From Roridomyces roridus (lineage: Eukaryota > Basidiomycota > Agaricomycetes > Agaricales > Mycenaceae): a DNA stretch of 64,000 nucleotides. The notes under the pieces were generated by a model. That model did no database searches and was not told the origin of the DNA. It saw only the letters and a program-made list of their open reading frames with translations. How positions within the stretch are numbered: the first letter of the stretch is position 1; the number at the start of each line of letters is the position of its first letter. The position numbers were made by a program, and so were the translations under genes. Of the stretch, positions 47,592 through 58,199 are shown in pieces. The stretch is from the NCBI GenBank assembly GCA_029378245.1, contig JARKIF010000007.1, positions 1,178,001 through 1,242,000 of the forward strand, given 5' to 3'.

Positions 47592-49044
47592 TCACCTTCC
47601 CATCGTCTCCACCAGCATGGTACCAACATCCACGGGATTCAGATCATAGAAGTTAGAGAATAAATTATATCCACACGGCGGTGTTGGTACAGTATAAGTT
47701 AACGGTATAAATCCCATCCGGCCGCCTTCACAGTTTGTTTTTGATGAAACCTTTCCGTGCAGCACATCAGTGTTGAAACCGAACCCGTGCATCCATTCAA
47801 CTCACTTGGAATTGGAAACTTGTAGAGCGAGACGTTGTCTCCCACTGCTTCTGCGAATTGACCTGGATACAATTAAACAAGAATATAGAGAACGTTCTGG
47901 TTTTGCTCACCAGAGTATTTGCATTCCGGGGTGAGGAACAGATCAAAGGCTTTCATGACTTGCGCACGTAAGAACAGAAAATCGGATGAACGAGCCAGCT
48001 TACTTGTTTCTTTAGAAACCTTCAAACCACTGGCATTCATGAGAGCTTCGATATCTGGAGGCATCAACGCAGTAGTGGTACTGCCCTTAATTTTGTACAT
48101 CAGCGTCTCGGCAGCAAGCGTATTTACTATCTGACGCACCGGTCCCACTGCGCTATAATATAGTCTGAGAGCAAGAACACCTAAAGAAGGATGGACTCAC
48201 TTGATGAGAATTTTCTCGCGCACAGTCCGTGGCGCAGTGGCCCGGACGAGGCCCAACACTCCAAATTTAGAGGCCGTACTGAATTGCCGGATGTAAAGCA
48301 GCAGTTTGTATCAAAAGGCGGAACTCACTAGACTGGTTCTCCACTAAACGGGTGCAGAGATGATTGGGATGCAGTTACGACAATTCGTCCCGGGGTCTTG
48401 AATTCACGAAAATGGTTGACGGCGACTGAACCAAGTTAGTTCTGGCTTTTGCGGCCTTCAAATATTCACCTTGTATCGTATACATAACACCAACTAGGTT
48501 GACCATGATAGGTGTAAAATTCGGCGGACCAGCTTGGTCAGGAAAGCCAAGAGCGGCCGTCCCAGCGTTTCTGGACAGGAATCAATAGCGACGGCGGAAA
48601 AGGTGGGATTACATACGCGAAAACAAAATCTAGATTTCCTTCAAAAATGGATACGGCTCGCCGGAACAGTTCGACCATTTCGAGCCAGTTGGTAACATCT
48701 GCCTTGACGAAATAGGCCACCTCAGCGGGACGCCTGTAAAGATTTGATCAGCTTCATGACGTCTGTTACCCGCCAATCCGACTTGCCCTCGATTCAGCTC
48801 AGCTACAGCAGCATTGCCAGCCGTTTCGTTGATGTCTGAACACAGGACGCGCGCCCTGCGTGCTATCCTTGAGTTTCCGAACCCTCGACACGTTTGGATC
48901 CTCACCCTTGCTCGACCAAGTGATATGCGAGATGTTTTCCGATTCCCGAGGCCGCACCTATCATTGTTAGTAACTTCCTTGATACACGGAAGGTTTGAAG
49001 CGCCCACCGGTAACAAGGGCCTTTCGACCGTCGTATAAAGGCAT
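47592..49044 (-). CDS. Short-chain dehydrogenase (15-PGDH-like)
   Basis: Eleven exons from 49044 to 47592 (49044-49008, 48957-48906, 48867-48787, 48733-48617, 48570-48470, 48425-48329, 48278-48201, 48152-48004, 47958-47911, 47862-47806, 47725-47592) give 316 residues. Signatures: VTGAASGIG cofactor motif, CSDIN after beta2 (an Asp there favours NAD), the NAG motif formed across a splice junction, the catalytic Ser in VTASQSS and YTASK as the Tyr-x3-Lys pair. It ends with an ill-conserved tail. The intron from 48786 has a GC donor (GGGCAAGT). Fungal members oxidise or reduce secondary alcohols; the substrate is open. It is convergent with the CFA-like gene. Confidence 0.88.
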
Positions 49045-49719
49045 CAGAGTCAAGGTGAACGAGAAGGAGAGGGACGAGGGTGCATTTGGCTTGCGGACGC
49101 TACATGTGCTGTCCGTCGGGAAATCATAGATGCACAGAGAATCTTCCGAGCCGGATAGGAACCAGAGTTGACCCGAAGCCACTGATATCACGGAGTTAAA
49201 TAACGCATGCATGATATCGCTCAAGATAGACTTGGCTGAGACCCCGAAAACGGATCTGCCACTTTAAACGTGGTAAAGGGTTTCGGCGGAGATCGAGGGT
49301 AGTAGGGTCCGTTAACTGCTGCGTCCTCAGCGGCCTTGACAAGCTAAATTTTCGTTTCGCTCAGGTCTGCCGCCAGAAGAGTCGAGGATAATTCTATGGG
49401 TGAAAAAGTAGAGACTCTGAAGAGTCTCCGCATCCAATGGTTGGAGCCATGGAAGCAAGGAAGACGGAAGCAAAAACAGCCAAAAACGCGAGTATGCCGT
49501 CACCGTCCTCGTGATGGCCGAGCTGCTGTCAAGGACAAAGTTGCATCAGCCGCCACTCTGCACCGCACCCATCTCATCTCACTCCTTCCCCGCGATGTGA
49601 ATCTTCGGCCGTACCTATTGAATTCATTCTCCCATCCGTTTCTTCTAATATTAAAGAAAACCTCAAACAGAGATGGAAGCGCCGGCTTCGTTCCCATTCC
49701 ACCACCCTCGCCCGCGGCC
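49045..49719. other. Intergenic stretch, no gene seen
   Basis: This is the shared upstream region of the SDR (minus) and the DUF6533-like gene (plus). Frames on both strands lack family features. Confidence 0.4.
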
Positions 49720-51203
49720 ATGGCGTCCCTAGTAGACTCGTTCCAGGAGTTCTTCACTCTGCGGATGATATCTGGTACGCTCCTTGTAAGCTCCAAGAGA
49801 TCTTGACCGAAAACTGGAGCACACAGCGGTATCGCTTTCACTAGCACTATACGACCACGGCATCACTTTCGACGAGGAGGTGGCCACGATCTGGGGCAAC
49901 GAAAACACGCGATGGCACTCTCGAGTCGTGTTCATTGTTAATCGATATGTCACGTTGGGAGTGCTTTCTTATGTTGCGTATCGTGAGTCGACTTTAGTCT
50001 GCTAACACCGACGGGCTGACTCGCTCAGTGTTCAGTGGATCGGCGACAACGTTAAGCAATTCAGTGAGTTTTTGTGCAGCCATCTTGTGCTCTACTGACC
50101 TACTTTTAGGTGTGAGCAGCTTTTACGCGTCAAATTCCATCCGAGTTTTACAAAAATAGTTGCGAACAGTTCTTCTGGGTGTATGGCATCACCTGCGTTT
50201 TCTTTGGTGCAACCTCCCACTGTGAGTGGATCTACTGCGAGTATCTCATAGACCTAAATCGCCATAGTCGTCATGGTCGTCCGGATACATCGTCTTTGGG
50301 ACGGTAGAAACGCCATTACACGAAATCTAACGACCACTTTCGTCGTTTTCATTATTGCAACCATCGTTCTGGGAGTCTTTGTCGTAAAGGAGCTGAACCG
50401 TAAGTATTCCACTCTGCCTCGCTCTGGCGCTCAAATCTTGGCCAGCCGAATTTAACGGCTTGCTTCACACCTGCGTGTTGCCCACGAAGCCAAGCATCTT
50501 TGTAGGTTTATTGGGTGTTACTGTAAGATTCCACTAGAAGGTCTTTGAGGGTGTCTGACAAGCTCCAAGTGCTCCATGGATTTCGTTCTCCTTCTATTCA
50601 TTGTCTTCAACGCCATGGATAGACCACGCCTTATGCATGTTCCGATAGTATCCGAACTGCAGAAAGATGGGGTGGCCATTTTCTTCGTGCGTTCACCTTA
50701 CCCTTTCATGAGAGATATATATACTGACTTGTTCTAGATTTCCTTCGGTTTGTTCCTTCTTCCCATCTAGACTCCCTTGCTAACGAAGATCCCAGCCATC
50801 CGGCTCTCCAATTTGATTATTACGATCTTCGTTGATGCTCCGCAAGCGTTTATGGCGACGACGACCGCGTGGGCGTTGTACACGATCTTGAATGGGAGGT
50901 TGCAGATGCGACTCGAGGGGTTGTCTCTTCGGAGGAGTGTGCCTCGACAGTCGGCGGCTATAATGTTGAGTGATATCAACAAGGTTTGAGGCTCCTGTAG
51001 GAACATGTAGCTACATATGTATTCGTTGTACTCCTGTAATATGGACTCTGCTAGAGGTTCAGACTTCGGTGAGGTTGGTCCGGTCACGCGTATCCGACGA
51101 GAACCATGGTCAGCTTCAAAAAATCATGACCCCATTTGAAAAGTATCAAATGAGGCTAACTGAAGCGGGAAATACGAGGGACTTGAAGATGATGGTCAGC
51201 TGA
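49720..51203 (+). CDS. DUF6533-like multi-pass membrane protein
   Basis: Exons 49720-49774, 49827-49982 and 50029-50063 are clear; later exons are visible as membrane segments but not all junctions close. The start LRMISAVSLSLALYDHGITF continues DEEVATIWGNENTRWHSRVV and VNRYVTLGVLSYVA, the pattern of agaricomycete DUF6533 proteins (Tyr-Asp, acidic patch, Trp, NRY). Further membrane stretches are CEQFFWVYGITCVFFGATSH, VVMVVRIHRLWDGRN, TTTFVVFIIATIVLGVFVV and RLSNLIITIFVDAPQAF. The C-terminal end at 51203 is tentative. About seven membrane segments are expected. No function is established. Confidence 0.62.
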
Positions 51204-51688
51204 CGGATATGCATGCGGTAGCGAGTTGTAAGTATCACAACTGGGCTTGGGGCAATTAAGATGTGTAGTCAGGTCAAGGAAAGGGAGAATGAGAATGAGA
51301 AATAAGAAAGTACGCGAGACTCAATCGGAGTCAACTGCCCAGATTTTAAGTTGATAATGAATATGATGAGCGGTTTCAGGAATTTTGGGATGAGACAGAA
51401 GGGAGCGAGCGGGAATCGACAGCGCCAGGATACCAGCAGCATAGGACGTAGCAGCTAGCTTGTAGAGGCGGGCGTAGGTGTTTAAGTTAAAATCGGGGCA
51501 GTGAAGAAGGAAGTGGTTCCGGGTCTCTGGCGCAATTCCGCGGAGAGTCCCAAACCAGACAGACTCGGGAGAGCCTCCCCGGTAATAAAATGTTCTCGAC
51601 TCAAACCGTGAGAACCCTCTGATCTTAAACCGAACCGTGTGAACCGGCTCATCTCGGCAATGATCGATCGCATCACAATCACGTACGT
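51204..51688. other. Intergenic stretch, no gene seen
   Basis: About 485 bp upstream of the ferredoxin reductase gene. A minus-strand frame overlaps it but shows no family features. Confidence 0.4.
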
Positions 51689-53053
51689 ATGAAGGTTGCC
51701 ATCGTCGGCGGTGGACCTGCCGCATTCTACGTCGCGTCCCGCCTCCTCTCTCGCGCCCCTGCCGCACGAGTCCACGTATTCGACCGCCTCTGGGCACCCC
51801 ATGGACTAGTCCGCTATGGCGTCGCACCAGACCATCCCGAAGTGAAGAATTGTACACATAAATTCGAGGCTGTCGCTGCCGACCCGCGATTTCGGTTTTT
51901 TGGGAATGTGAACGTAGGATTGACGCCGCTGCCTCGAGGGATGGAGCAGGTGCTTCAGCTCCCGCTGGCTGATATCCAGGAACACTACTCCCATCTCGTG
52001 TTTGCTACAGGCTGCCCGCTCCCGGCTCTCCACCCCGCCCTCGACCCTTCGCCGATGTGCATTCCCTCGCTTTCCTTCGTGCATTGGTACACCCAACATC
52101 CCTCTGCTCCCCCTGCTCCAGCACTCGAGCGTACGCGGCACGTCACCTTGATCGGCAATGGCAACGTCGCGCTCGACATTGCCCGCCTGCTATTAACGCC
52201 TGTTACTCACCTCGAAAAGTACGACGTGCCGCAGTCGGTGCTCGGGGTGCTAGCCAGCTCCGCGGTCCAGCACGTGTCCATCGTAGCCAGGAGGGGTCCC
52301 TTACAGGCGGCGTTTACAGCCAAAGAGCTACGCGAGATGCTCACCTTGCCCGACGCCTCGATGACGCCTATCCCACCCGCCCTCCTCACCCCACCGCCCG
52401 AGGTGACGCCGACGAGACAGCAAAGCCGCATCCTCTCCCTCCTCGCCAAGGGGTCCACACTGCCCTTTGTCACGACGCCCAAATCGTGGTCGCTCGAATT
52501 CTTCAAGAATCCTACCGGTCTCGGTCCGAGACGTGATGGGCTAGACCTTGCCCTCGAACACACCACGCTCGATTCCACAGGCAGTGCAGTCCCCACAGGC
52601 CCTGCACCCTCAATACATACGGACCTCGTCATCCCTGCGCTGGGATTCCGTCGAGCGGCGGGGTTCCCACCTCGAGACCTAGGTGCTGGGAGTCGGGTCT
52701 TTGCGGCAGGTTGGGCGTTGACGGGGCCCAAGGGTGTTATCGCTGATACCATGCGGCACGCTTACGCTGTAGCCGACGCACTCCTCGAGTCCGCTTCTTC
52801 TTCTTCCACTGAGGACCAGGGAGAGTTCCGGATGAACCCCTCCCCACCGGACACCGACGACCCGCCCCCGGCCATCCTCTCTGCCCTCAGTGCTAGTGCC
52901 GGCGGCGTGGTGACATCGTACGCAGATTGGCTGCGCATCGACGCTGAGGAGATTAGGCGCGGGAAGCTGCATGGGGAGGGCAAGGAGCGAGAGCGGATGG
53001 TTTGTTGGGAAGAGGCGAGGGCGTTTCTTCGCGGTCCTGGTGCCTCGGATTAG
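51689..53053 (+). CDS. ARH1: NADPH:adrenodoxin/ferredoxin reductase (ARH1/FDXR type)
   Basis: A single-exon frame of 454 residues. The FAD Rossmann motif GGGPAAFYVA starts at residue 7, followed by the family hallmark HGLVRYGVAPDHPEVKNC, the FAD-site ATGC, the NADPH motif IGNGNVALDIAR (about residue 153) and RRGPLQAAFTAKELREM. The C-terminal FAD contact GWALTGPKGVI is present. A Ser/Pro-rich insert near residues 370-395 is unusual. Fungal homologs carry electrons from NADPH to mitochondrial ferredoxin for Fe-S cluster, heme A and related synthesis. No mitochondrial presequence is visible at this ATG; a short upstream exon could supply one. Confidence 0.93.
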   Translation: MKVAIVGGGPAAFYVASRLLSRAPAARVHVFDRLWAPHGLVRYGVAPDHPEVKNCTHKFEAVAADPRFRFFGNVNVGLTPLPRGMEQVLQLPLADIQEHYSHLVFATGCPLPALHPALDPSPMCIPSLSFVHWYTQHPSAPPAPALERTRHVTLIGNGNVALDIARLLLTPVTHLEKYDVPQSVLGVLASSAVQHVSIVARRGPLQAAFTAKELREMLTLPDASMTPIPPALLTPPPEVTPTRQQSRILSLLAKGSTLPFVTTPKSWSLEFFKNPTGLGPRRDGLDLALEHTTLDSTGSAVPTGPAPSIHTDLVIPALGFRRAAGFPPRDLGAGSRVFAAGWALTGPKGVIADTMRHAYAVADALLESASSSSTEDQGEFRMNPSPPDTDDPPPAILSALSASAGGVVTSYADWLRIDAEEIRRGKLHGEGKERERMVCWEEARAFLRGPGASD

Positions 53054-53235
53054 ATGCCTCTCGACGACATCCATTCCCGTCCTGAGCTTTGTAGACCTTA
53101 ACTAATAGTAAGTATCTGAGTAGTACTTGGTATCAGAATTAGATTGTCTTTGAATGTCATAACTATGTCGTGAAAAGTAACGAAAGAGATAAAACTCTAC
53201 GCTCCTCATATATCCATCCATCCAGATAAATAACT

Positions 53236-54426
53236 TTAAATCCCGGCCAAAAAGGCCCCACCCCCGGCGGAACTGCCCCTCCTCCGCCCTGGACCCGAAA
53301 GACCAGGCGAAGGGAGCGGCTCGCGCGTAAACTCGAATGGACCCAGCCCACCTGGGGACCCATCGAATTCCTCCGCCTCCCCAGCGACGAATTCGCCGTA
53401 ATCAAGCCCGCCGGGTGTACCATCAAACGATTCGTCCGCCATCCCAACGTCAACATGCTTGCCCAGCTGTTGATATGGAATCTGGGTATGTTGCGGGAAG
53501 GTAGCCGTAGACGGGGAAGCGAGCGTAGAAGAGGTGGCGCTCGATCCCGATTTGGTGCTCCGTTTGCTCTTGCTCTTGCTCTTTTTGGATGATGATTTGC
53601 GAGGGAGGTCCTCGGGCCCACCGGAAGTGAATGGTAGACCGGTCGAATTAGATCCAGAGTTGCTGGACCGCCCGCTGCTCCTGCTGCCCCCTGCCCCGCG
53701 GGGACGTGGAACGAGACGAGCGTAAGAGACACCGTCGAGGTCTGCTGCGTCCTCGTCGTCTTGTGCCTGCATATGTTGTAGCGCACTCGTCGGAGGCGGG
53801 GGAGAGGAGGCCATAAGGAATTGGGCGGGAATAGGTGGCGATGAGGGTTGTTCTTGCTGCGGATTAAAGTACGCGGTAGGATCTTGGGTATCGGCGTACT
53901 GCTGTGCAGCGGCTGCTTTGGCTAGACGACGCATTTCCTTACGCGCCCGTCGACGGGCACGTCGTTCGATTTCTGCATCAGCGAGCTCGCGAGGGGAGGG
54001 GCCGGCTGCGGCATCTGCGAGCAGACGGTCTGTGCTCTCTTCGCTACGCCGCCTTCGATGCAGCACGTCGTCATCGCCAGTTGGAAGCGCAACCCCACCA
54101 GTGCGTCCAGAACCAAAGAGGCTGAAACCCCAGAATGAAATATGTTTGGGGGTACGCGGTGGAGCACGACGACGACCCCGAGGACCGAGGTGCGAGTGGA
54201 GCGAAATGGCGTCGGCATCTGCTGCGGCGTCGTCACGATCTGCGTCGGCGAGAAGGCCTTCGAGTTCGTCAGCACGAGCGCGGCGAATGGCATATCGCGC
54301 TCCGTCGGTCAGATTGTTGGGGTTGTCATTCTCGTCGTCGGATTGCGAGGCATCGTGGGGGCGGGTTGTGCAGGGGAAGCAGGAGGAGAGGGTCGCGTAG
54401 ACAGAGTCCTTCCAGGTTGGGTTCAT
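53236..54426 (-). CDS. Disordered hypothetical protein, basic/Ser-rich
   Basis: A single-exon frame of 396 residues. The start MNPTWKDSVYATLSSCFPC has a Cys pair near the N-terminus that could be palmitoylated. Then come an acidic stretch, a conserved-looking segment KHISFWGFSLFGSGRTGG, a basic helix (EIERRARRRARKEMRRL), and a long Ser/Lys-rich region (KKSKSKSKRSTKS). Two repeated blocks near the C-terminus read DGTPGGLDYGEF and DGSPGGLGPFEF. I recognise no enzyme domain. The layout suggests a membrane-associated adaptor, which is only a guess. It converges on the ferredoxin reductase gene, with 182 bp between the stop codons. Confidence 0.7.
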   Translation of the reverse strand: MNPTWKDSVYATLSSCFPCTTRPHDASQSDDENDNPNNLTDGARYAIRRARADELEGLLADADRDDAAADADAISLHSHLGPRGRRRAPPRTPKHISFWGFSLFGSGRTGGVALPTGDDDVLHRRRRSEESTDRLLADAAAGPSPRELADAEIERRARRRARKEMRRLAKAAAAQQYADTQDPTAYFNPQQEQPSSPPIPAQFLMASSPPPPTSALQHMQAQDDEDAADLDGVSYARLVPRPRGAGGSRSSGRSSNSGSNSTGLPFTSGGPEDLPRKSSSKKSKSKSKRSTKSGSSATSSTLASPSTATFPQHTQIPYQQLGKHVDVGMADESFDGTPGGLDYGEFVAGEAEEFDGSPGGLGPFEFTREPLPSPGLSGPGRRRGSSAGGGAFLAGI

Positions 54427-55588
54427 TGGGGAACTAGGAAGGCATGCGGCGGGGACAACGGGCGTAGTGCCATGACTCGTGTTTCTCGAATCAGCCGGGT
54501 TGCCGCATTTGGTGATCTACCATGCTCAGCTGCTCTCTTTTCATGACGACGACGACGACGAGTTTCAGGAAGTCGATGTACTAATACAAGCAGCATGTAG
54601 TCGAAAGAAGAAAAACTGGCCCTTTGTTCCAATTCACAGCCAGTCGAAGAAGGAAGGAAGAATGAAACTGCGAAGACCTTCACCTTGTAAACATGGAGAG
54701 GCACCGCGAACCTGTTGGAAACCTGGTGAAAGAATGATCGAGACTCGAATCCTTTCCTCGTCGAGATGCCATCTGCCGTTGAGTTGATGAGACCCACAGT
54801 TTCAGAGATCGTCATGTTCGACAGTGAGAACAAGGGAGCACGCAATGAGATGAATATTCTTTTCGAGAGTGAAACTCCGAGGGATGAGAATGAGCGCCTC
54901 TGGCATTATTCACACTCCGCCGGCTGCTGTCGAGCGGGAGTAGCGGTGTGTCCCACCTGCGGGATGCAAACTTGATAAGTACTTACCGGGAATCAACGAG
55001 CGGGTTCCGGATCCCAAGGGAGCGCCTGCCTGAGTGGGGGAGATAGTAGATAAAATGCCATGAAAAGTGTCGAGAGAGCAGTTTGACAAGCTCCAGAATA
55101 CATTTGGCACAAATGACTGAATGATAGAGATGGGTGGCAGCTTGAACGGTGGATTGAGGGAGGGCATAGACCTTGGTTTCGTGGATGTTATTTGGATAGT
55201 GTCTCCGCAGTCGAGAGAATCCCACACCGAGGGATTTGTTCGCACAATGAAGGGAAACGTCAACCACATTCGGGAGAAGAGCCAATTGGGGAGACATACC
55301 ACACGGTGGTTATTTAGGATGCCAGCCGTAGTGTTGCATCTTTATCATCTCGTACTTATACGCCTACCAGTGGATGGAATGAATTAGTGGACAGCAAATG
55401 TAGTCGGGAGCTGGCCCGATTTCTGCAGGGTGGGCGGGGATAGGAGTCGTGTACATACTAATAGCGGAGCGGAACAGAAAAAGAGCTGTGTCGGCCGAAA
55501 TTGGAGTCGGCAACTGATAAAAGGCCCTCGCGTGAAAGCGAGACAAAATTAGCGTGTACGTATTGTCAGCATCTTCTCTTCGACGACC
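54427..55588. other. Intergenic stretch, no gene seen
   Basis: About 1.2 kb between divergent genes. A GAC triplet run lies at 54546-54560. A 130-codon minus-strand frame (54910-55302) has no recognisable features. Confidence 0.4.
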
Positions 55589-57640
55589 ATGGCCTGGTGT
55601 AAGTTCCTCCCGCTGTCCTCCTCGTCCTCGCCGTCTCATCCCAGCGTCCAGACCATGCCCAGTTCACAACTCGTCGCTTCAATCCCAATCCAGTCGCACT
55701 CGCAACTCTTCCCGTGACGACCAATAACAAGGCGCCTACCCCAGATGCCCTCTTTGGCCCTCCCATCGGACCAGTGCCGCCCGCTCCAGCCTGGACATCC
55801 CTCGCAGCAAACACACCAAAGCGTCTGGTCGAGGCTGATGAGCTGACGCCCGACACCGTCCGGACTTGGATCGAAAAGTCTAAATTGCCCTCCACGGCGA
55901 CGACAACGCTCCAGGCTCAGGTCAATCTCCGCCGTCCGTCTCTACGACTTGCCCCCCTCACCGACGTAAGCGCCCTCGACGGTGTCAGCCTCAAGGACGC
56001 GCCTCACATGCTCGCTTTCACGTTTGACTGCTCGGCACCCCAGTGTGGCGTGCACGTTCAAGTGCTACTTCCCAGCACTCATCCAGACGCCCCGCCTCAT
56101 GGTGGTCCTCTCAAAGTCTTTGACGCTGTCGTCCCTGGCGGTTTCGGTCGCACTCTCGGGGCTACAGACGGTGCCGTTCTCGAACTCGCACGTTTTGAGC
56201 GCATGCCTGCTCCTGCCCCTTCTGCAACCCCCGCTCCTGCTGTAACTACTCCGGAAACCGCCGCTGCTGCGGCGAAACCCGAACGCAAGCGTTTCACGCC
56301 CTTCCACTTTCGGCGTCGCGCCAATGCCAATGCCTCGACGGCCTCGACCGCAGCTGTCCCTGCAGATGCCCCCGCAACGGGTGCTCCCCTCGCTGTCGTA
56401 GACGGCAACGCTGCTGAGACCAGCACCGCCAAGGCGGATGAGGCTGATGATACCGCGGTGCGGGTTACAATCAGGCTCGTCGCACTTGATGGCCAAGGAA
56501 GGGAACTGGACGCTCCAAACGAGCATACCGTCTACCTCGCCGTCGGTCGACTTGGTGCTGCGCTACCTGCACCTGCAGCTGAGGATGCCGAGAAGGACAA
56601 GGACACTCAGGATGCTGCCAATGAGGAAGACAAGGACCCCGACGCCCGTCCCTGGCTTGTGAGAGTAGTTCGCCGCGAGGCAACCATCGGCCCTCATACT
56701 TTTGCACTGCATGAAATCTACGGTTTGGGCGCTGGTGCCGCTGCTTCAGGTTCGTTTTCGCTTTAGCCCGACCGAATTTGGGTTCTAACTCATTCCAGCA
56801 ACCCCGCCTGTGCCCGAACCGACGACAACACCGATGACCTATCCGCCGCAGCCCGTATCTGGTAAGCAACCCGCCCTGCGCTATCCGATCTCACATTGAC
56901 TTGCTTTTTTGGCAGCTCCTGAAGACGATCCTGTCGAGCGCGAATGTCTATTATGTCTCAGTTCGCCGCGTGAAGTCGTGCTTCTACCTTGCCGGCATCT
57001 CGTCGCGTGCCGTCCATGCGCCGTCAACATGGTGGAATTTGGCGCCGGTGGTGCGATAACAGCGTCCGACTCTGATCCGGCAACGGCTGCCCCAGCGGCC
57101 GCCGCACCAGATGTCGAGGCGTCTCCGTCACCTGCGGATGCAGATGCTGTTGCATCACCCCCTGACGCGGACGAACAGAATGCGGTCTCACCGCCTGATG
57201 CTGATGCGGCTTCACCGTCGCCTGCCGATGCGTCGCCAGCTCCTGCTGCTACGACCACACCGACTACGACACCGGTGGTGGTGACGACGACCACGAGAAG
57301 GAAACGCAAAGCAAAGGGCTGGTTCTGTCCCGTTTGTCGACAACGTGAGTTTTTCTCTCTCTCTCCTACTCGCCGAATTCAATGCTGACGTCGTCCAGCG
57401 TATACTTCCCTCCTGAGGATAACAACTGCGCCTCCACCAGCTTCTGGAGCTGGTACTGCCCCAAACTCGCCGATGGTGCCTACGCCGGGATCGCCTTTGG
57501 TTGCGGGTGCGCCCGAGGACGATGCGGGTGCCAACAATAATTCGAATGGTGGGGGGATCCTTGGTGGGTTGAGGAGGCCTGGGTTCTTGAGGGGTCTTTC
57601 GACGCGGGCGAGGGTGAGCGATGTGGAGGCGCAGGTGTAA
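55589..57640 (+). CDS. RING-type E3 ubiquitin ligase, MGRN1/LOG2-like
   Basis: Exons 55589-55598 (10 nt), 55652-56749, 56799-56861, 56916-57344 and 57399-57640 give 613 residues. The N-terminal half shows the DAR2-like region of MGRN1 proteins: LAFTFDCSAPQCGVHVQV followed by a beta-rich segment. The RING reads ECLLCLSSPREVVLLPCRHL, then VACRPCAVN and CPVCRQPYTSLLRI. It is an atypical RING: between its halves lies a long Ala/Pro/Asp insert (57060-57300) built from SPADA/PDADA-like units. MGRN1/LOG2 ligases work on membrane traffic and transporters. The first 10-nt exon encodes only MAW plus one base. Confidence 0.87.
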
Positions 57641-58199
57641 TAGTGTAATGGTGCGGCGAATGTGTTGTATTGGATTGGATTTCGGTGTCAGTGTACGATA
57701 ATGTGGATGGGGACAGACAGTGATACGATATTGTACTCTTTTTGATTCTAGTAGGTTTAAACATGCTTTATTTTGTTGTTAGTGGCCGCGAGACATGACT
57801 GGAACGCTCATGTTGCCAGGGGCGACTCTGCTTCCACGGCTGGCAAGAACTACTATTACTCGACTGGGCGACCCAGTAAACTTAAACGCCGTCTTCGAGG
57901 CTACTTATTGGGAACGAAGCGCGCTGGATGGGCCCATTTATCTCTCCCCCCTTTTTTTATCTGGACTCTCGAGCTCGTTCTTCCCGTCTGCTGTTGGATA
58001 TGAAGACCTTGGCGCTAGAGGGAGGCATTTCGATCCTCGGGCTACACACGCGCATCTAGCACTGCTAGTCGAGTCTCAAGGGGTGCACTTGCTTGCGCAG
58101 TTAGAAGGCATTCGGCTACTCGTAATCGCACCTCTCAGGGATTCGAGGCTGGGATGTAAAAGAGCGAAGAAGTACTAACGGATTGAGCCTGCTTTGCCC
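57641..58199. other. Intergenic stretch, no gene seen
   Basis: About 560 bp. Overlapping plus-strand frames (57773-58178) show no family motif. Confidence 0.4.

Noticed and set aside
57773..58178. Overlapping plus-strand frames before the ZIP gene
   Set aside because: No conserved motif and no consistent start or splice sites; probably chance frames.
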